From the NCBI RefSeq assembly GCF_027925305.1, contig NZ_BSDR01000001.1:2879001-2943000 (forward strand): 64,000 nucleotides of DNA. The letters are read 5' to 3'. Every line of letters starts with the position of its first letter. Position 1 is the stretch's first letter. The notes beneath the pieces were generated by a model, which was given only the letters and a program-made list of their open reading frames with translations, did not search any database and was not told where the DNA came from. A program made the translations under genes and the position numbers. This document shows, piece after piece, positions 20,057 through 28,731 of this stretch. The DNA comes from Desulforhabdus amnigena (lineage in GTDB: Bacteria > Desulfobacterota > Syntrophobacteria > Syntrophobacterales > Syntrophobacteraceae).

Positions 20057-20980
20057 TCAGCCTGGATTGGAGCGGACATAGCGCTCACAGGCCAAAGCGG
20101 CAATGGTTCCATCGCTCATGGCGGTCGTGAGCTGTCGAAATTGCTTGCGGTTGAGGTCTCCCGCCGAAAATACTCCCGGAATGCTGGTGCTCATGTCCTC
20201 TTTGGCCAGGACATACCCGTAGTCATCCAGATCCACGATGTCCTTCAAGAACTCGGTCGTTGGATTCTGGCCCATGAACACAAAAACGCCGTCAACCTCA
20301 AGGGTCTCCCTTTCACCCGTAGCCACGTTCTCCAGCACCACTCCCTGGACCTTGCCGTTCTCATGAAGGACTTCCAGCACCTTGGTGCTTTTGCGGGCAT
20401 CCACATCGCCACACTTCAACAATTCATCCTGTGCGGACTGGGCCGCGAAAAAGCGATCCATCACTTCCACCAGAGTGAGGTGCTTGATGCCTATACGCAT
20501 GAGGTAGAGGCTTTCGTCAAAACCGCTGTTCCCTCCCCCAACGACAAGCACCCGCTTGCCCGCATAGGTGAATCCATCACATACGGAGCAGTAATGGATC
20601 GCTTCGCCCCCGGGAACATCGAGCAAAATGGGTTTTCGCCCCGTGGCCACGATCACGGCCGTACCCTTGTAAATCGCTTCATCCGTTTCAATGATCTTTT
20701 CCCGGCCGGTGATATCCAGCCGCTCGATCTCGCACACCTCCTCGACGGCAACTCCCAGGTAGTCCACGTGTTCACGAACCTTCTGCATGAGATCCATGCC
20801 GTGAATGGAGGGATAGGAGGGGAAATTTTCCACAACGTAGGTATAATTGCAGAGCCCACCGCAGATGGCCTTTTCCAAAATCACGGCCCTGACATTGGCT
20901 CTGGCGAGATAGATGGCCGCCGTCATTCCGGCGATGCCGCCCCCAATAATCAAAACATCAAATGAACGGGTTTCTTTCAT
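20057..20980 (-). CDS. Thioredoxin-reductase-like FAD/NAD(P)H oxidoreductase
   Basis: A 307-residue flavoprotein. The FAD site is DVLIIGGGIAGMTAAIYLAR, the redox disulfide is HYCSVCDGFTYAG (CxxC), the NAD(P)H site is RVLVVGGGNSGFDESLYL and the second FAD motif is TSIPGVFSAGDLNRKQFRQL. It transfers electrons from NAD(P)H to a thioredoxin-like partner. ATG 20980 has AAGGGTGATT upstream; an earlier in-frame start is not supported. The thioredoxin gene 33 bases upstream on the same strand is the obvious partner. Confidence 0.88.
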   Translation of the reverse strand: MKETRSFDVLIIGGGIAGMTAAIYLARANVRAVILEKAICGGLCNYTYVVENFPSYPSIHGMDLMQKVREHVDYLGVAVEEVCEIERLDITGREKIIETDEAIYKGTAVIVATGRKPILLDVPGGEAIHYCSVCDGFTYAGKRVLVVGGGNSGFDESLYLMRIGIKHLTLVEVMDRFFAAQSAQDELLKCGDVDARKSTKVLEVLHENGKVQGVVLENVATGERETLEVDGVFVFMGQNPTTEFLKDIVDLDDYGYVLAKEDMSTSIPGVFSAGDLNRKQFRQLTTAMSDGTIAALACERYVRSNPG

Positions 20981-21012
20981 GGAATCACCCTTTATTCGCT
21001 GCGAAGTATCTA

Positions 21013-21321
21013 TCAGGCGGCCTCGTAGAACGCCGCCATTTCCCTGGGATTCATCAACCCGGTTTTTTGGGCTGTTATCTTCCCGCTTTTTACAACACAA
21101 ACCGTGGGAGCCCTTTCCACCGTCAGCGCAGTCATGGATTCCGGGCATTCCTCGATATCCGCCGTGTAAATGGAGACACCGGGGACGATTTTTTGAAATT
21201 TTTCAAACATTTTCAGCATGTTCTTACAATGGGGGCAGAGCTTCTTGACAAAAATGACAACCCCGTTGTCAGTAATCTGGACCGTCGAAGAAAAATCGTT
21301 GTCTGTCAGCGCTTGATACAT
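21013..21321 (-). CDS. Thioredoxin/glutaredoxin-like protein
   Basis: A 102-residue thioredoxin-fold protein. The active site is VIFVKKLCPHCKNMLKMFEK with a CPHC pair, and the cis-proline loop is VERAPTVCVVKSGKITAQKT. It has CPHC in place of the CGPC of standard thioredoxins, so it may serve a special redox partner. AAGGAGAAGTC precedes the ATG. It is co-transcribed with the reductase-like gene directly downstream. Confidence 0.85.
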   Translation of the reverse strand: MYQALTDNDFSSTVQITDNGVVIFVKKLCPHCKNMLKMFEKFQKIVPGVSIYTADIEECPESMTALTVERAPTVCVVKSGKITAQKTGLMNPREMAAFYEAA

Positions 21322-21410
21322 GACTTCTCCTTGTTCAATAATGGGTTACGTTATTTGCTGATGCACAGAGCCGGCGCATGGTCTGGCTACTGGCCCCGCA
21401 CAGTCGATCT

Positions 21411-22949
21411 CTACGAACTCTTCAATTCACCGATAGTTTCTTTCAGCTGCCGGAGCAGCTCCTCTGCCTTTTCAGGCTGTTCCTTAATGAGGTTCTTGAG
21501 TTGAAAGGGATCGTTGCGGCGATCGTACATTTCATCGCTATCGGGTACTTCCTGTTTTGCTCCGGCCGTACATGACCACATGGCCTCGTCCTTCATGGTT
21601 TCCTTGCCGGGGTTGCTGGTGCTGGTGTAATCTCGCTGGCTGGCATCCTTGAGGATCCAGTGGATGTAGCTGTAATCCTCAGTGATGAGAGACCACGACA
21701 TGCCAAAGTACCCTGCAATGGCATAGTCACGGATCCTGTCCACCTCGCCGCTGACGAGAGGCAAAAGGCTCTGGCCCTGCATGTCCAAAGCGTCGTAGAC
21801 CGGAAATCCGTGCCCGCTGTCAATGCTTTCCGCCTCGAGCAATCCCAGCGCATCCAGAATGGTGGGGGCGATATCGACGTTCTGCACGAAGCCCTTGATG
21901 CGCTTGCCTCCATCCAGACCGGGGATGTGCATCATGAGGGGCACATGCACCAATTCCTCATAAGGCCAGGGGCGGCATTTGCGCATGATGCCGTGGCCGT
22001 GCTCCCCCTTGCCCATGGGCTGGCCGTGATCGGAGGTGATGATGATCATGGTCTCGTCCCAGAGACCCTGATCTCTGATGGAGTCGAGCAGCTTGCCGAT
22101 CTGCTTGTCCACCAGGGTGATGTTTTCGGCGTAGAGGGCGCGGATATGCTCCGCCTCGGCATCGGTGATTCGCCCTTCCACCGGGGTCCAGGGAGCCAGA
22201 AGGATGGGGTTTCCCTCGTAATCGGGATTGTAGGGGCAGGGTTCACCGGTCCACACGGACGGTGGATCCCAGGGTTCGTGCGGATCGAAGGAATCAACCC
22301 AGAGCATGAAGGGGCGGTTCTTGATCCGCCTCTCGCGCAGCCAATGATCTGCTTCTCTGGCCACCACACTGATGTAGTTGTCGTCTTCGGAGCGCCAGTT
22401 CTGCCGGAAGCGCAGGAAGCAGTCGATTTCCTCCAAAAGAGCCTTACTGGCGTCATCGATGAACTCACCCTTTTCGTTGTAGACCATGGTAGGGGAGGTG
22501 TAGTCGATGGCCTGCATACCGGGATCGAGGGGGTCGTCCTTGTAAGTGGTGTGATCGAGTTCGTGTCCGGGGCAGAACTTCACGTAGTCGAATCCCCGGG
22601 AATAGCCATACTTGGGAAGGCGCATGGGGGGGGTGTCGTAAATCAGGGCGGTCTGCACCTTGCGGCCCCAGAGAATGTCGGTGATGGTAGTATCCTCATG
22701 GGAGAGCGGTTGCCAGCCTGCGACCGGCAGGGTGAATCGGCCGGTCATGATTGCGCGGCGAACGGGAACGGTGGGCAGACCCTCACTGTAAGCGTTTTCG
22801 AACAGTATCCCATTGCGGGCAAACCGGTCGAAATTAGGAGTCTTCACCGTTTTGTTCCCATAACACCCCAGATAGTTGTACTGAAGGGTGTCGAGCATAA
22901 TGAAGACAACATTCTTGATAGAGCTTTCCTTACTGTTGTTGTTGGTCAT
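21411..22949 (-). CDS. Sulfatase-fold hydrolase with Thr at the nucleophile position
   Basis: A 512-residue protein of the alkaline-phosphatase/sulfatase superfamily. Metal-binding motifs are NVVFIMLDTLQYNYLGCYGN, KTPNFDRFARNG and IIITSDHGQPMGKGEHGHG; the region VDSFDPHEPWDPP is also typical. Classical sulfatases have Cys or Ser in C/S-x-P-x-R, converted to formylglycine; here the motif is GLPTVPVRRAIMTGR, with ACC (Thr) at that position. This suggests a phosphatase, phosphodiesterase or phospho-transfer activity that needs no maturase, or an inactive enzyme. No signal peptide is visible, so it is probably cytosolic. AAGGAG precedes the ATG. Confidence 0.85.
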   Translation of the reverse strand: MTNNNSKESSIKNVVFIMLDTLQYNYLGCYGNKTVKTPNFDRFARNGILFENAYSEGLPTVPVRRAIMTGRFTLPVAGWQPLSHEDTTITDILWGRKVQTALIYDTPPMRLPKYGYSRGFDYVKFCPGHELDHTTYKDDPLDPGMQAIDYTSPTMVYNEKGEFIDDASKALLEEIDCFLRFRQNWRSEDDNYISVVAREADHWLRERRIKNRPFMLWVDSFDPHEPWDPPSVWTGEPCPYNPDYEGNPILLAPWTPVEGRITDAEAEHIRALYAENITLVDKQIGKLLDSIRDQGLWDETMIIITSDHGQPMGKGEHGHGIMRKCRPWPYEELVHVPLMMHIPGLDGGKRIKGFVQNVDIAPTILDALGLLEAESIDSGHGFPVYDALDMQGQSLLPLVSGEVDRIRDYAIAGYFGMSWSLITEDYSYIHWILKDASQRDYTSTSNPGKETMKDEAMWSCTAGAKQEVPDSDEMYDRRNDPFQLKNLIKEQPEKAEELLRQLKETIGELKSS

Positions 22950-23289
22950 TTTATATTCTCCTTTTCAAAGTCACGGATGAACACCGCCGTTCTTGTCAGA
23001 GCAATCGAAGCATTGGGTGATGATGCTGTGCATTAAACCAGAGATTCGGGACCGGTACAGCTCGGGAAATTACCAGGTTTTGGAGTTTTTTTTTCGAGGG
23101 TCAGCCAGGAGAGGTTTACGTCAGGGAGGGCATGCCTTGCGCGGCTGAGAACCGGACCTTCTGCGGGAGTGTTTACCCTTCAAATTTTAAAGGTCCGGAG
23201 CTCAGCCGTTTGCAGTACAGCAAAGGTCTTCAAATTTCTTATAAATATTCGGAAAGCCCGGTTGTGGACGGGCCAGTGGGGAAATTTGG
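22950..23289. other. Intergenic region upstream of the sulfatase-fold gene
   Basis: About 340 bases between two minus-strand genes. It must hold the promoter of the sulfatase-fold gene, but I see no convincing -35/-10 pair, no known riboswitch and no dispersed repeat. There is a T-run at 23087-23094 without a strong stem before it. Confidence 0.4.
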
Positions 23290-23961
23290 TCAGGAACGTT
23301 GTTCCCCGAGGATAGACGCCAGTTCTTCCATGCGTGATTGATGGACCACGGCTAAAACTTCATCGGAGGCCTGAAGCACGGTATCGCCATGGGGGATGAT
23401 GAGCCGCCCGTCGCGGATCACCGCCGCCAGAATACACTCGGCCGGAAAAGGCAGATCTTCCACCCTCCTGCCGGCGGCAACGGCTGCAGGATGCACTTTT
23501 TCTTCAACCAGGGAGTACTGCCCCTTGTGAAGCTTGAGCAGCGTAATCATATTTCCCAGCGACATCTCCTCGGCGATCAGATGCGCCATGAGATCCGCCT
23601 GACTCAGTGCTACATCGACTCCCATGACCGAGGTGAACATCCAGGCGTTCTTTGGGTCCTTCACACGGGCAATGGTGCGAGGCACACCAAATTCGAACCG
23701 CGCAAGGCTCGTAACGACCAGGTTCGCTTCATCCCTGCCCGTCACGGCTGCCACGACGTTTGCCTCCCTTATGCCTGCCGCTTCCAGAACGGCCGGATCT
23801 GTTCCGCTTCCGGACATCACGCTTTCCGTCGGAAGATCCTCATGGAGATGCCGGACCTCCCTCACATTGGCTTCAATGATTTTCACCTGGTGCTTTTCGG
23901 CCAGGAGCAGTGAAGCGAGATGCGTCCCCATCTTTCCCCCACCTACGATGATCACTTTCAT
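23290..23961 (-). CDS. TrkA/RCK-type potassium transport regulator 1
   Basis: A 223-residue protein with an N-terminal RCK/TrkA-N Rossmann domain (KVIIVGGGKMGTHLASLL, then SGSGTDPAVLEAAGIREANV and AAVTGRDEANLVVTSLA) and a C-terminal TrkA-C domain (LPFPAECILAAVIRDGRLII, GDTVLQASDEVLAVV). Such proteins bind NAD(H) or nucleotides and gate K+ channels or transporters. The start is ATG 23961 with GGAGG upstream. It follows a second RCK gene and a P-type ATPase on the same strand, with repeat A inserted between the two RCK genes. No TrkH/KtrB membrane subunit is in the window. Confidence 0.88.
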   Translation of the reverse strand: MKVIIVGGGKMGTHLASLLLAEKHQVKIIEANVREVRHLHEDLPTESVMSGSGTDPAVLEAAGIREANVVAAVTGRDEANLVVTSLARFEFGVPRTIARVKDPKNAWMFTSVMGVDVALSQADLMAHLIAEEMSLGNMITLLKLHKGQYSLVEEKVHPAAVAAGRRVEDLPFPAECILAAVIRDGRLIIPHGDTVLQASDEVLAVVHQSRMEELASILGEQRS

Positions 23962-23974
23962 CGTTTTCCTCCAT

Positions 23975-24116
23975 AGGGAGTGAGTCGCTCTTGAAATCCC
24001 CATTTACCACGGAGGCACAGAGATCAAGGAGGAATCCCTTAAAAACTCCAAAATCTTCTCCGCGCCCTCCGTGTCTCCTTGGTGAATAACGAAATATTAG
24101 AATCCACCAACTCCCT
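23975..24116 (+). repeat. Palindromic dispersed repeat A, copy 2
   Basis: Same orientation and length as copy 1, bounded by AGGGAGTGAG and CAACTCCCT. Its right end overlaps the stop codon (24116-24118) of the upstream RCK gene, and its left end is 13 bases from the start codon of the next RCK gene, so it fills the junction exactly. Confidence 0.85.
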
Positions 24117-24766
24117 CATGTCAACGCCAGTATCGCTCTCAGACGTTCAGAGGAAGCCGTCAAAAGCGCTATGTGCAACGAATCGTTTTTCTGAAAAATG
24201 GTTTCCGAAGTCGGAAGAAAGGCTTTCCCCCTGCGGCTGACCGCAACGACGTGCACTTCGCCCGGGACCGTAACGGCACTCACCTTGCGCCCCACGAGCA
24301 GCACAGGGATTTCCATTTCCACGATCTCCACTTCGCCGTCGCCCAAGCTCAGAATTGTATCCAGTTCGGAATAGGAAAGGAGATCGGCAAAGCGATTGAT
24401 GCCCCATGAGTCCGGGGCGACGATCTGGACGCCGAGCTTTTGGTAGGCTTCCACCTTACGAGGTTCGTAGAGGCGGGCGACGACTCTCGGGACTTGAAAA
24501 ACGAGCCTGGCAATGCGTGCAACGACAATATTGGTCTCATCGTTGTCCGTAACCGCAGCCAGACCATCCGCACGTTCGATGCCCGCTTCGAGAAGCACTC
24601 CCCTTCCAAATCCGCTCCCGACAATCGTCTTACCCCGGAAAGAATGTTTCAGACGCTCCATCGCATCCCGATCCTCATCCACCACGGTTATCGTGTGACC
24701 ACGTGAACTGAGGACCCTGGCGAGTCCGGCTCCCATGCGCCCACAGCCGACGATGATAAATCTCAT
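24116..24766 (-). CDS. TrkA/RCK-type regulator 2
   Basis: A 216-residue RCK protein: MRFIIVGCGRMGAGLARVLS (GxGxxG), VVDEDRDAMERL, VGSGFGRGVLLEAGIERADG, AAVTDNDETNIVVARIA, and a TrkA-C domain (VGRKVSAVTVPGEVHVVAV, ETIFQKNDSLHIALL). It starts at ATG 24766 with GGAGGGAACGC upstream and overlaps the P-type ATPase stop codon by four bases (ATGA), so the two are translationally coupled. This coupling suggests that the RCK protein controls the ATPase or a K+ system working with it. Confidence 0.88.
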   Translation of the reverse strand: MRFIIVGCGRMGAGLARVLSSRGHTITVVDEDRDAMERLKHSFRGKTIVGSGFGRGVLLEAGIERADGLAAVTDNDETNIVVARIARLVFQVPRVVARLYEPRKVEAYQKLGVQIVAPDSWGINRFADLLSYSELDTILSLGDGEVEIVEMEIPVLLVGRKVSAVTVPGEVHVVAVSRRGKAFLPTSETIFQKNDSLHIALLTASSERLRAILALT

Positions 24767-27594
24767 GCGTTCCCTCCATACAGCTTCTTTCGTTCCCAGG
24801 TGCGCAATAGCGCCTTTCTGCACTCGTCGGCAATGAAAAGCAACGGTGCCCACATAAACAAGAACAACCAGTTTCCAGGAGAAAAAGCCGCTGTCCCGAC
24901 GATATCCTGCAAGGGCGGAACGTAGACGACCATGAAAATGATCATGAGTTCGCTGACGATACCGATCCACACCAACCGGTTGCCGAACAGGCCGATTCGA
25001 AACACCGAACTGCGCTCCGTCCGCTGGGCGAACAGATTGCCAATCTGCGTGGTCACAACACAAGCCAGAGCCATGGCGGTTGCGGACTCGTAGAGAGTGC
25101 CGCTCGACGGCAGATTCAGCCACTGCCCCCAATAGCCGTGGGTCCAGTACTGAAAGTAAAAAGCCGCCATTACCGCCAGGCTCTGCAGAGGACCCAGCCA
25201 GAGGTAGGCGCGAAGCAGAAGGGAGCGCGTAATGACATGCTCCTTCAAACTTCGTGGCGGATTCTCCATAAGACCGGGCTCCGGGGGTTCCGCTCCGAGC
25301 GCAAGGGCGGGCGCCAGGTCCGTGCCGAGGTCAACGGCAAGGATGTGCATCACATTGAGAGCGAGTGGAATCCGCGCACGGCTCAGAGCGAAAAGAATGA
25401 AAGGCACCGCTTCCGGGGTGTTGCTGGTGAAGATATAAGCGGTAAATTTCTTGATGTTGGCATAGACGGCCCGTCCTTCTTCAATGGCATTGACTATGGA
25501 TGCAAAATTGTCATCGATGAGGATCATGTCGGAAGCTTCTCTGGCCACATCGGTTCCGGATATGCCCATGGCTACTCCGATATCGGCCTTTTTAAGCGCA
25601 GGGGCATCATTTACGCCGTCTCCCGTAACGGCCACCACATGCCCCATACTTTGCAGGGCAGTAACGATACGCAGTTTATGCTCGGGAGCGGCCCGCGCGA
25701 AAAGGACCTCACCCTGAAGGGCTTCCTTCAATGTCTCATCGTCCATAGCATCCAGATCGGCACCGCTCAAGACCTTGGAGTCATCCTCCCGGATGATGCC
25801 GATTCGACGCGCAATGCTCTCCCCAGTGAGTCCGTAGTCTCCCGTAATCATTATGATGCGTATGCCGGCCCGGTGGCATTTTTCCACCGCCTCGGATACT
25901 TCCGGTCTGGGCGGATCCATCATGGCAATCAACCCAAGGAAGGTAAGCTCCCGTTCAACGGTTTCAGGAGTATATTCGGAGAGGCGCAAACCGGGCCCGG
26001 AGGAACTCTCGACGATGGTACGCTGCGCAACGGCCAGTACCCTCAGTCCACCGCGGGCATAGGCATCGTTCGCCCTCATGATTTGCTCCCGTAGAGGTCC
26101 AGGCAGTGGTTCCTCGGACCCGTTCATGAAGACGCGTGTGCTCCGTCCGAGCACCTCCCTAGGGGCACCCTTGACATAGACCGCCATGGAAGAACGATCG
26201 GCGCGGTGAATGGTGCTCATCCTCCTGCGTCGGGATTCGAAGGGCAGTTCCCGCAGACGAGGGATCTTTTGCCTCAAAGAATCCAGGTCCAGACCGGCTT
26301 TTTGCACCAGGACGAGGAGAGCGCCCTCGGTGGGATCTCCCAGTATCGTCCATCGAGGGGTCTCGCTGTCGGGGGGAAGCAATCGAGCGTTGTTACAGAG
26401 TCCTGCAGCGAGGAGCAGCCTGCACAAATCGCTTTCTTCGGATACGGCAAGGGAGCGGCCGGCAAACAGAATTTGCCCCTCGGGGGCGTAGCCGGTTCCC
26501 GTAACGCTCAAACTCCTGCCGGCCAGCCAGATGTTCCTCACGGTCATTTCATTCTGAGTGAGGGTTCCGGTTTTATCCGTGCAGATGACGGAAGTGGAGC
26601 CCAAAGTCTCTACGGACGATAGGCGTTTGATGAGCGCATTTCGCTTTGCCATGCGCTGGACTCCCATGGCAAGAGAGAGCGTTACTGTCGGGAGAAGCCC
26701 CTCGGGCACGAAGGCAACGATCATCCCCATTCCGAAGATAAAACTCTCGGCCAGGTCTACACCCGCCAGGACCACGGCCAACAGAAAGAATGCAAATCCT
26801 ATGGAGACTGCGATTGCCGTGACGAGTTTCGTCACCCGCTGCATCTCTTTTTGGAGAGGACTGGCCTCGCCGCCGAGGCTCTGAGTGAACCGCGCAATTT
26901 TTCCGAACTCGGTTTCCATACCGGTCGCGAAGACGACCGCCTTGCCGGCGCCGGAAACGACGCTGGTTCCTGTGAAGACAATATTTTGAACTTCGCTGCG
27001 GGTGGGGCTCTTGGTTTTGGTTGCGTCGCTGGTCTTGCGCACCTGCAGGGATTCTCCCGTCAGGGTGGATTGATCCACGCGCAGTTCGGCATCCTCCACC
27101 AGCCGGGCATCGGCTGAAATGCGGTCGCCTTCCGCAAGCAACAGGACATCTCCCGGTACGAGCTCCTGAGCCTGAATGCGTTGCATCTCACCGTCTCGCA
27201 GGACCCGCGCATAAACGGGGAGCAGCCGGCGCATGGCTTCAGTGGCCTTTTCCGCCTTGTACTCCTGCCAGAAACTGAACGCCCCATTGATGAGGTTGAC
27301 CGTCCAGATGGAGACGGCCAACTGCGGCATTTGAGCGACAAGAGCGACCAGGCCCGCAATCCACAGCAGTATGGCCATAAGATGTATGAAATTGGCCAGA
27401 AATTTGAACAGAAGGGATGTCCCCCCGACTTCTCTTATGGCATTGGACCCGAAAAGATGCAGACGCTCTTCGGCCTCTTGCCGGCTCAGTCCCTCAGGCC
27501 CCGTCCCGAGAACGGCATAGACCTCCGAGGCAGGTATCCTTTCAATGGATACTGCCTTATCTTCTTGATGATATTGATTTATTGAGCCGTTCAT
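24763..27594 (-). CDS. P2-type cation ATPase resembling Na+,K+-ATPase
   Basis: A 943-residue P-type ATPase. Motifs: TGES in the actuator domain, phosphorylation site CTDKTGTLTQNE, hinge TGDGVNDAPALKKADIG. Membrane helix 4 reads VPEGLLPTVTLSLAMGVQRM, helix 5 FTSNTPEAVPFILF and helix 6 AVDLGTDLAPALAL. These match the Na+,K+/H+,K+-ATPase (P2C) pattern, including the Glu of helix 5 and both Asp of DLGTD, more closely than the Ca2+ pump pattern. Transport of Na+ and/or K+ is therefore likely but not proven. I start it at ATG 27594 (GGAAG upstream); upstream in-frame codons are only repeat A. It is coupled to an RCK gene. Confidence 0.88.
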   Translation of the reverse strand: MNGSINQYHQEDKAVSIERIPASEVYAVLGTGPEGLSRQEAEERLHLFGSNAIREVGGTSLLFKFLANFIHLMAILLWIAGLVALVAQMPQLAVSIWTVNLINGAFSFWQEYKAEKATEAMRRLLPVYARVLRDGEMQRIQAQELVPGDVLLLAEGDRISADARLVEDAELRVDQSTLTGESLQVRKTSDATKTKSPTRSEVQNIVFTGTSVVSGAGKAVVFATGMETEFGKIARFTQSLGGEASPLQKEMQRVTKLVTAIAVSIGFAFFLLAVVLAGVDLAESFIFGMGMIVAFVPEGLLPTVTLSLAMGVQRMAKRNALIKRLSSVETLGSTSVICTDKTGTLTQNEMTVRNIWLAGRSLSVTGTGYAPEGQILFAGRSLAVSEESDLCRLLLAAGLCNNARLLPPDSETPRWTILGDPTEGALLVLVQKAGLDLDSLRQKIPRLRELPFESRRRRMSTIHRADRSSMAVYVKGAPREVLGRSTRVFMNGSEEPLPGPLREQIMRANDAYARGGLRVLAVAQRTIVESSSGPGLRLSEYTPETVERELTFLGLIAMMDPPRPEVSEAVEKCHRAGIRIIMITGDYGLTGESIARRIGIIREDDSKVLSGADLDAMDDETLKEALQGEVLFARAAPEHKLRIVTALQSMGHVVAVTGDGVNDAPALKKADIGVAMGISGTDVAREASDMILIDDNFASIVNAIEEGRAVYANIKKFTAYIFTSNTPEAVPFILFALSRARIPLALNVMHILAVDLGTDLAPALALGAEPPEPGLMENPPRSLKEHVITRSLLLRAYLWLGPLQSLAVMAAFYFQYWTHGYWGQWLNLPSSGTLYESATAMALACVVTTQIGNLFAQRTERSSVFRIGLFGNRLVWIGIVSELMIIFMVVYVPPLQDIVGTAAFSPGNWLFLFMWAPLLFIADECRKALLRTWERKKLYGGNA

Positions 27595-27618
27595 GAGCTT
27601 CCGGCCTTCGTACTGGAT

Positions 27619-27750
27619 GGAGTTGGCGGATTCCAATGTTTCGTTATTCACCACGGAGGGTACGGAAAAGAATTTGGAATTCTTATGGAATTCCTCTCTG
27701 ATCTCCCTGCCATTCGTGGTGAATGGGGATTTCAAGAGCGACTCACTCCC
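27619..27750 (-). repeat. Palindromic dispersed repeat A, copy 3 (inverted)
   Basis: An inverted copy relative to copies 1 and 2, bounded by GGAGTTGG and AAGAGCGACTCACTCCC. It lies 25 bases upstream of the ATPase start codon and is more diverged internally (GTACGGAAAAG in place of the usual core). Together with copy 2 it brackets the ATPase-RCK gene pair. Confidence 0.8.
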
Positions 27751-28731
27751 CAGGATACGGTTCTCTTTCCTTCCTGGATCTATATCGAGTAATATGAACT
27801 TTCTGTATCAGAAGCCGTTGGTCTGTCAAGAATCTTCTGCTGTGTCTCCTCACCTCCCTATTTTGAGGCGATCTGCCGGATCGAACAATAATCTTCACCA
27901 AGCATTTCGACTAAACAATATTAGTCAATAACAGTCAAGATATTGATATAAATGGAATAATTTTATAGACAACGATCTTTTTTCTTCTAAAACCCTACCA
28001 AACCTGAAGGATATTGTCTAAAACAGCTTTTCTGCTGAAAAGTATCTCATGGTGCTCAATCCCTTATTCAAAGGCCTTTTTTTAGACTCCTGGCGATTGG
28101 TATGTTCATTGCAATTAGGAGATTCTGAAAGCAAAGTTGAAAGAAGACCTCCTCGTTCAAAGTTGATCTTGTGCTGTACAGGTTCTCCGTTCTGTTGAGT
28201 CTCTTGTTGATGTTGGATATGTCGCTCTGCTCTCTGGGAAATTCAAGGTTCATACGACTAGGCTCTTACGCGCAGATTTAAAGCTCATGATCTTGCTCTC
28301 GTGATCGTTCTTGTTGTTTGTTGTTTTTTTCTGCTCTTGCTGATTCTCTTGTTGAAACGCAAAGTTCGTCGCTCTTGGTTGCAGTGGAAGCGGTTGTTGC
28401 TGAGATTCATCCTGAAGTGGTATCGTGATATTCCTGTTGCTGATCGAAAGCCGTTGCCCGTTCCGGTTGTGAAATTGAGAGGTTTTCTTTCTAAAAGACG
28501 AAGGCCAAGGGTCAGACACCCTTGGCCTTCGTCTTTTATGCGCTTTCCCCGCCTGCAATCCATTCATCGGGGTGGAAAAACAAAAGAAACCATACCCCCT
28601 TTTTCAACTTCAATATCGAATAGAGCCGGTTTTTTCCGGCAGATGAACGCATGGTATGCGTGAAACGCAGCAATACTATCCTACAGATGGTGTATTCTCA
28701 CGATAAAAAAATTTTATCGGCAGAGTGGACT
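27751..28731. other. Gene-free region with strong strand asymmetry
   Basis: About 980 bases with no convincing gene. From about 28100 to 28490 the plus strand is rich in G and T (many GTTGTT and CTTGTTG runs) and the minus strand in A and C. Minus-strand frames at 28250-28567 (Gln/Asn-rich, overlapping the hairpin) and 28068-28253 overlap by four bases but have no ribosome binding site or recognisable domain. The region ends at the hairpin at 28493-28537. It could be decayed coding DNA or an RNA gene; I cannot decide. Confidence 0.4.
28493..28537. terminator. Perfect 20-bp bidirectional hairpin terminator
   Basis: AAAAGACGAAGGCCAAGGGT (28493-28512) and its exact reverse complement (28518-28537) enclose the loop CAGAC. 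Each strand therefore ends the stem in TCTTTT. It would stop transcripts leaving the receiver-protein gene on the minus strand, about 195 bases after its stop codon, and anything arriving on the plus strand. Confidence 0.8.

Noticed and set aside
21660-23036. A 458-residue plus-strand frame opposite the sulfatase-fold gene
   Set aside because: Antisense shadow of a gene with clear metal-binding motifs.
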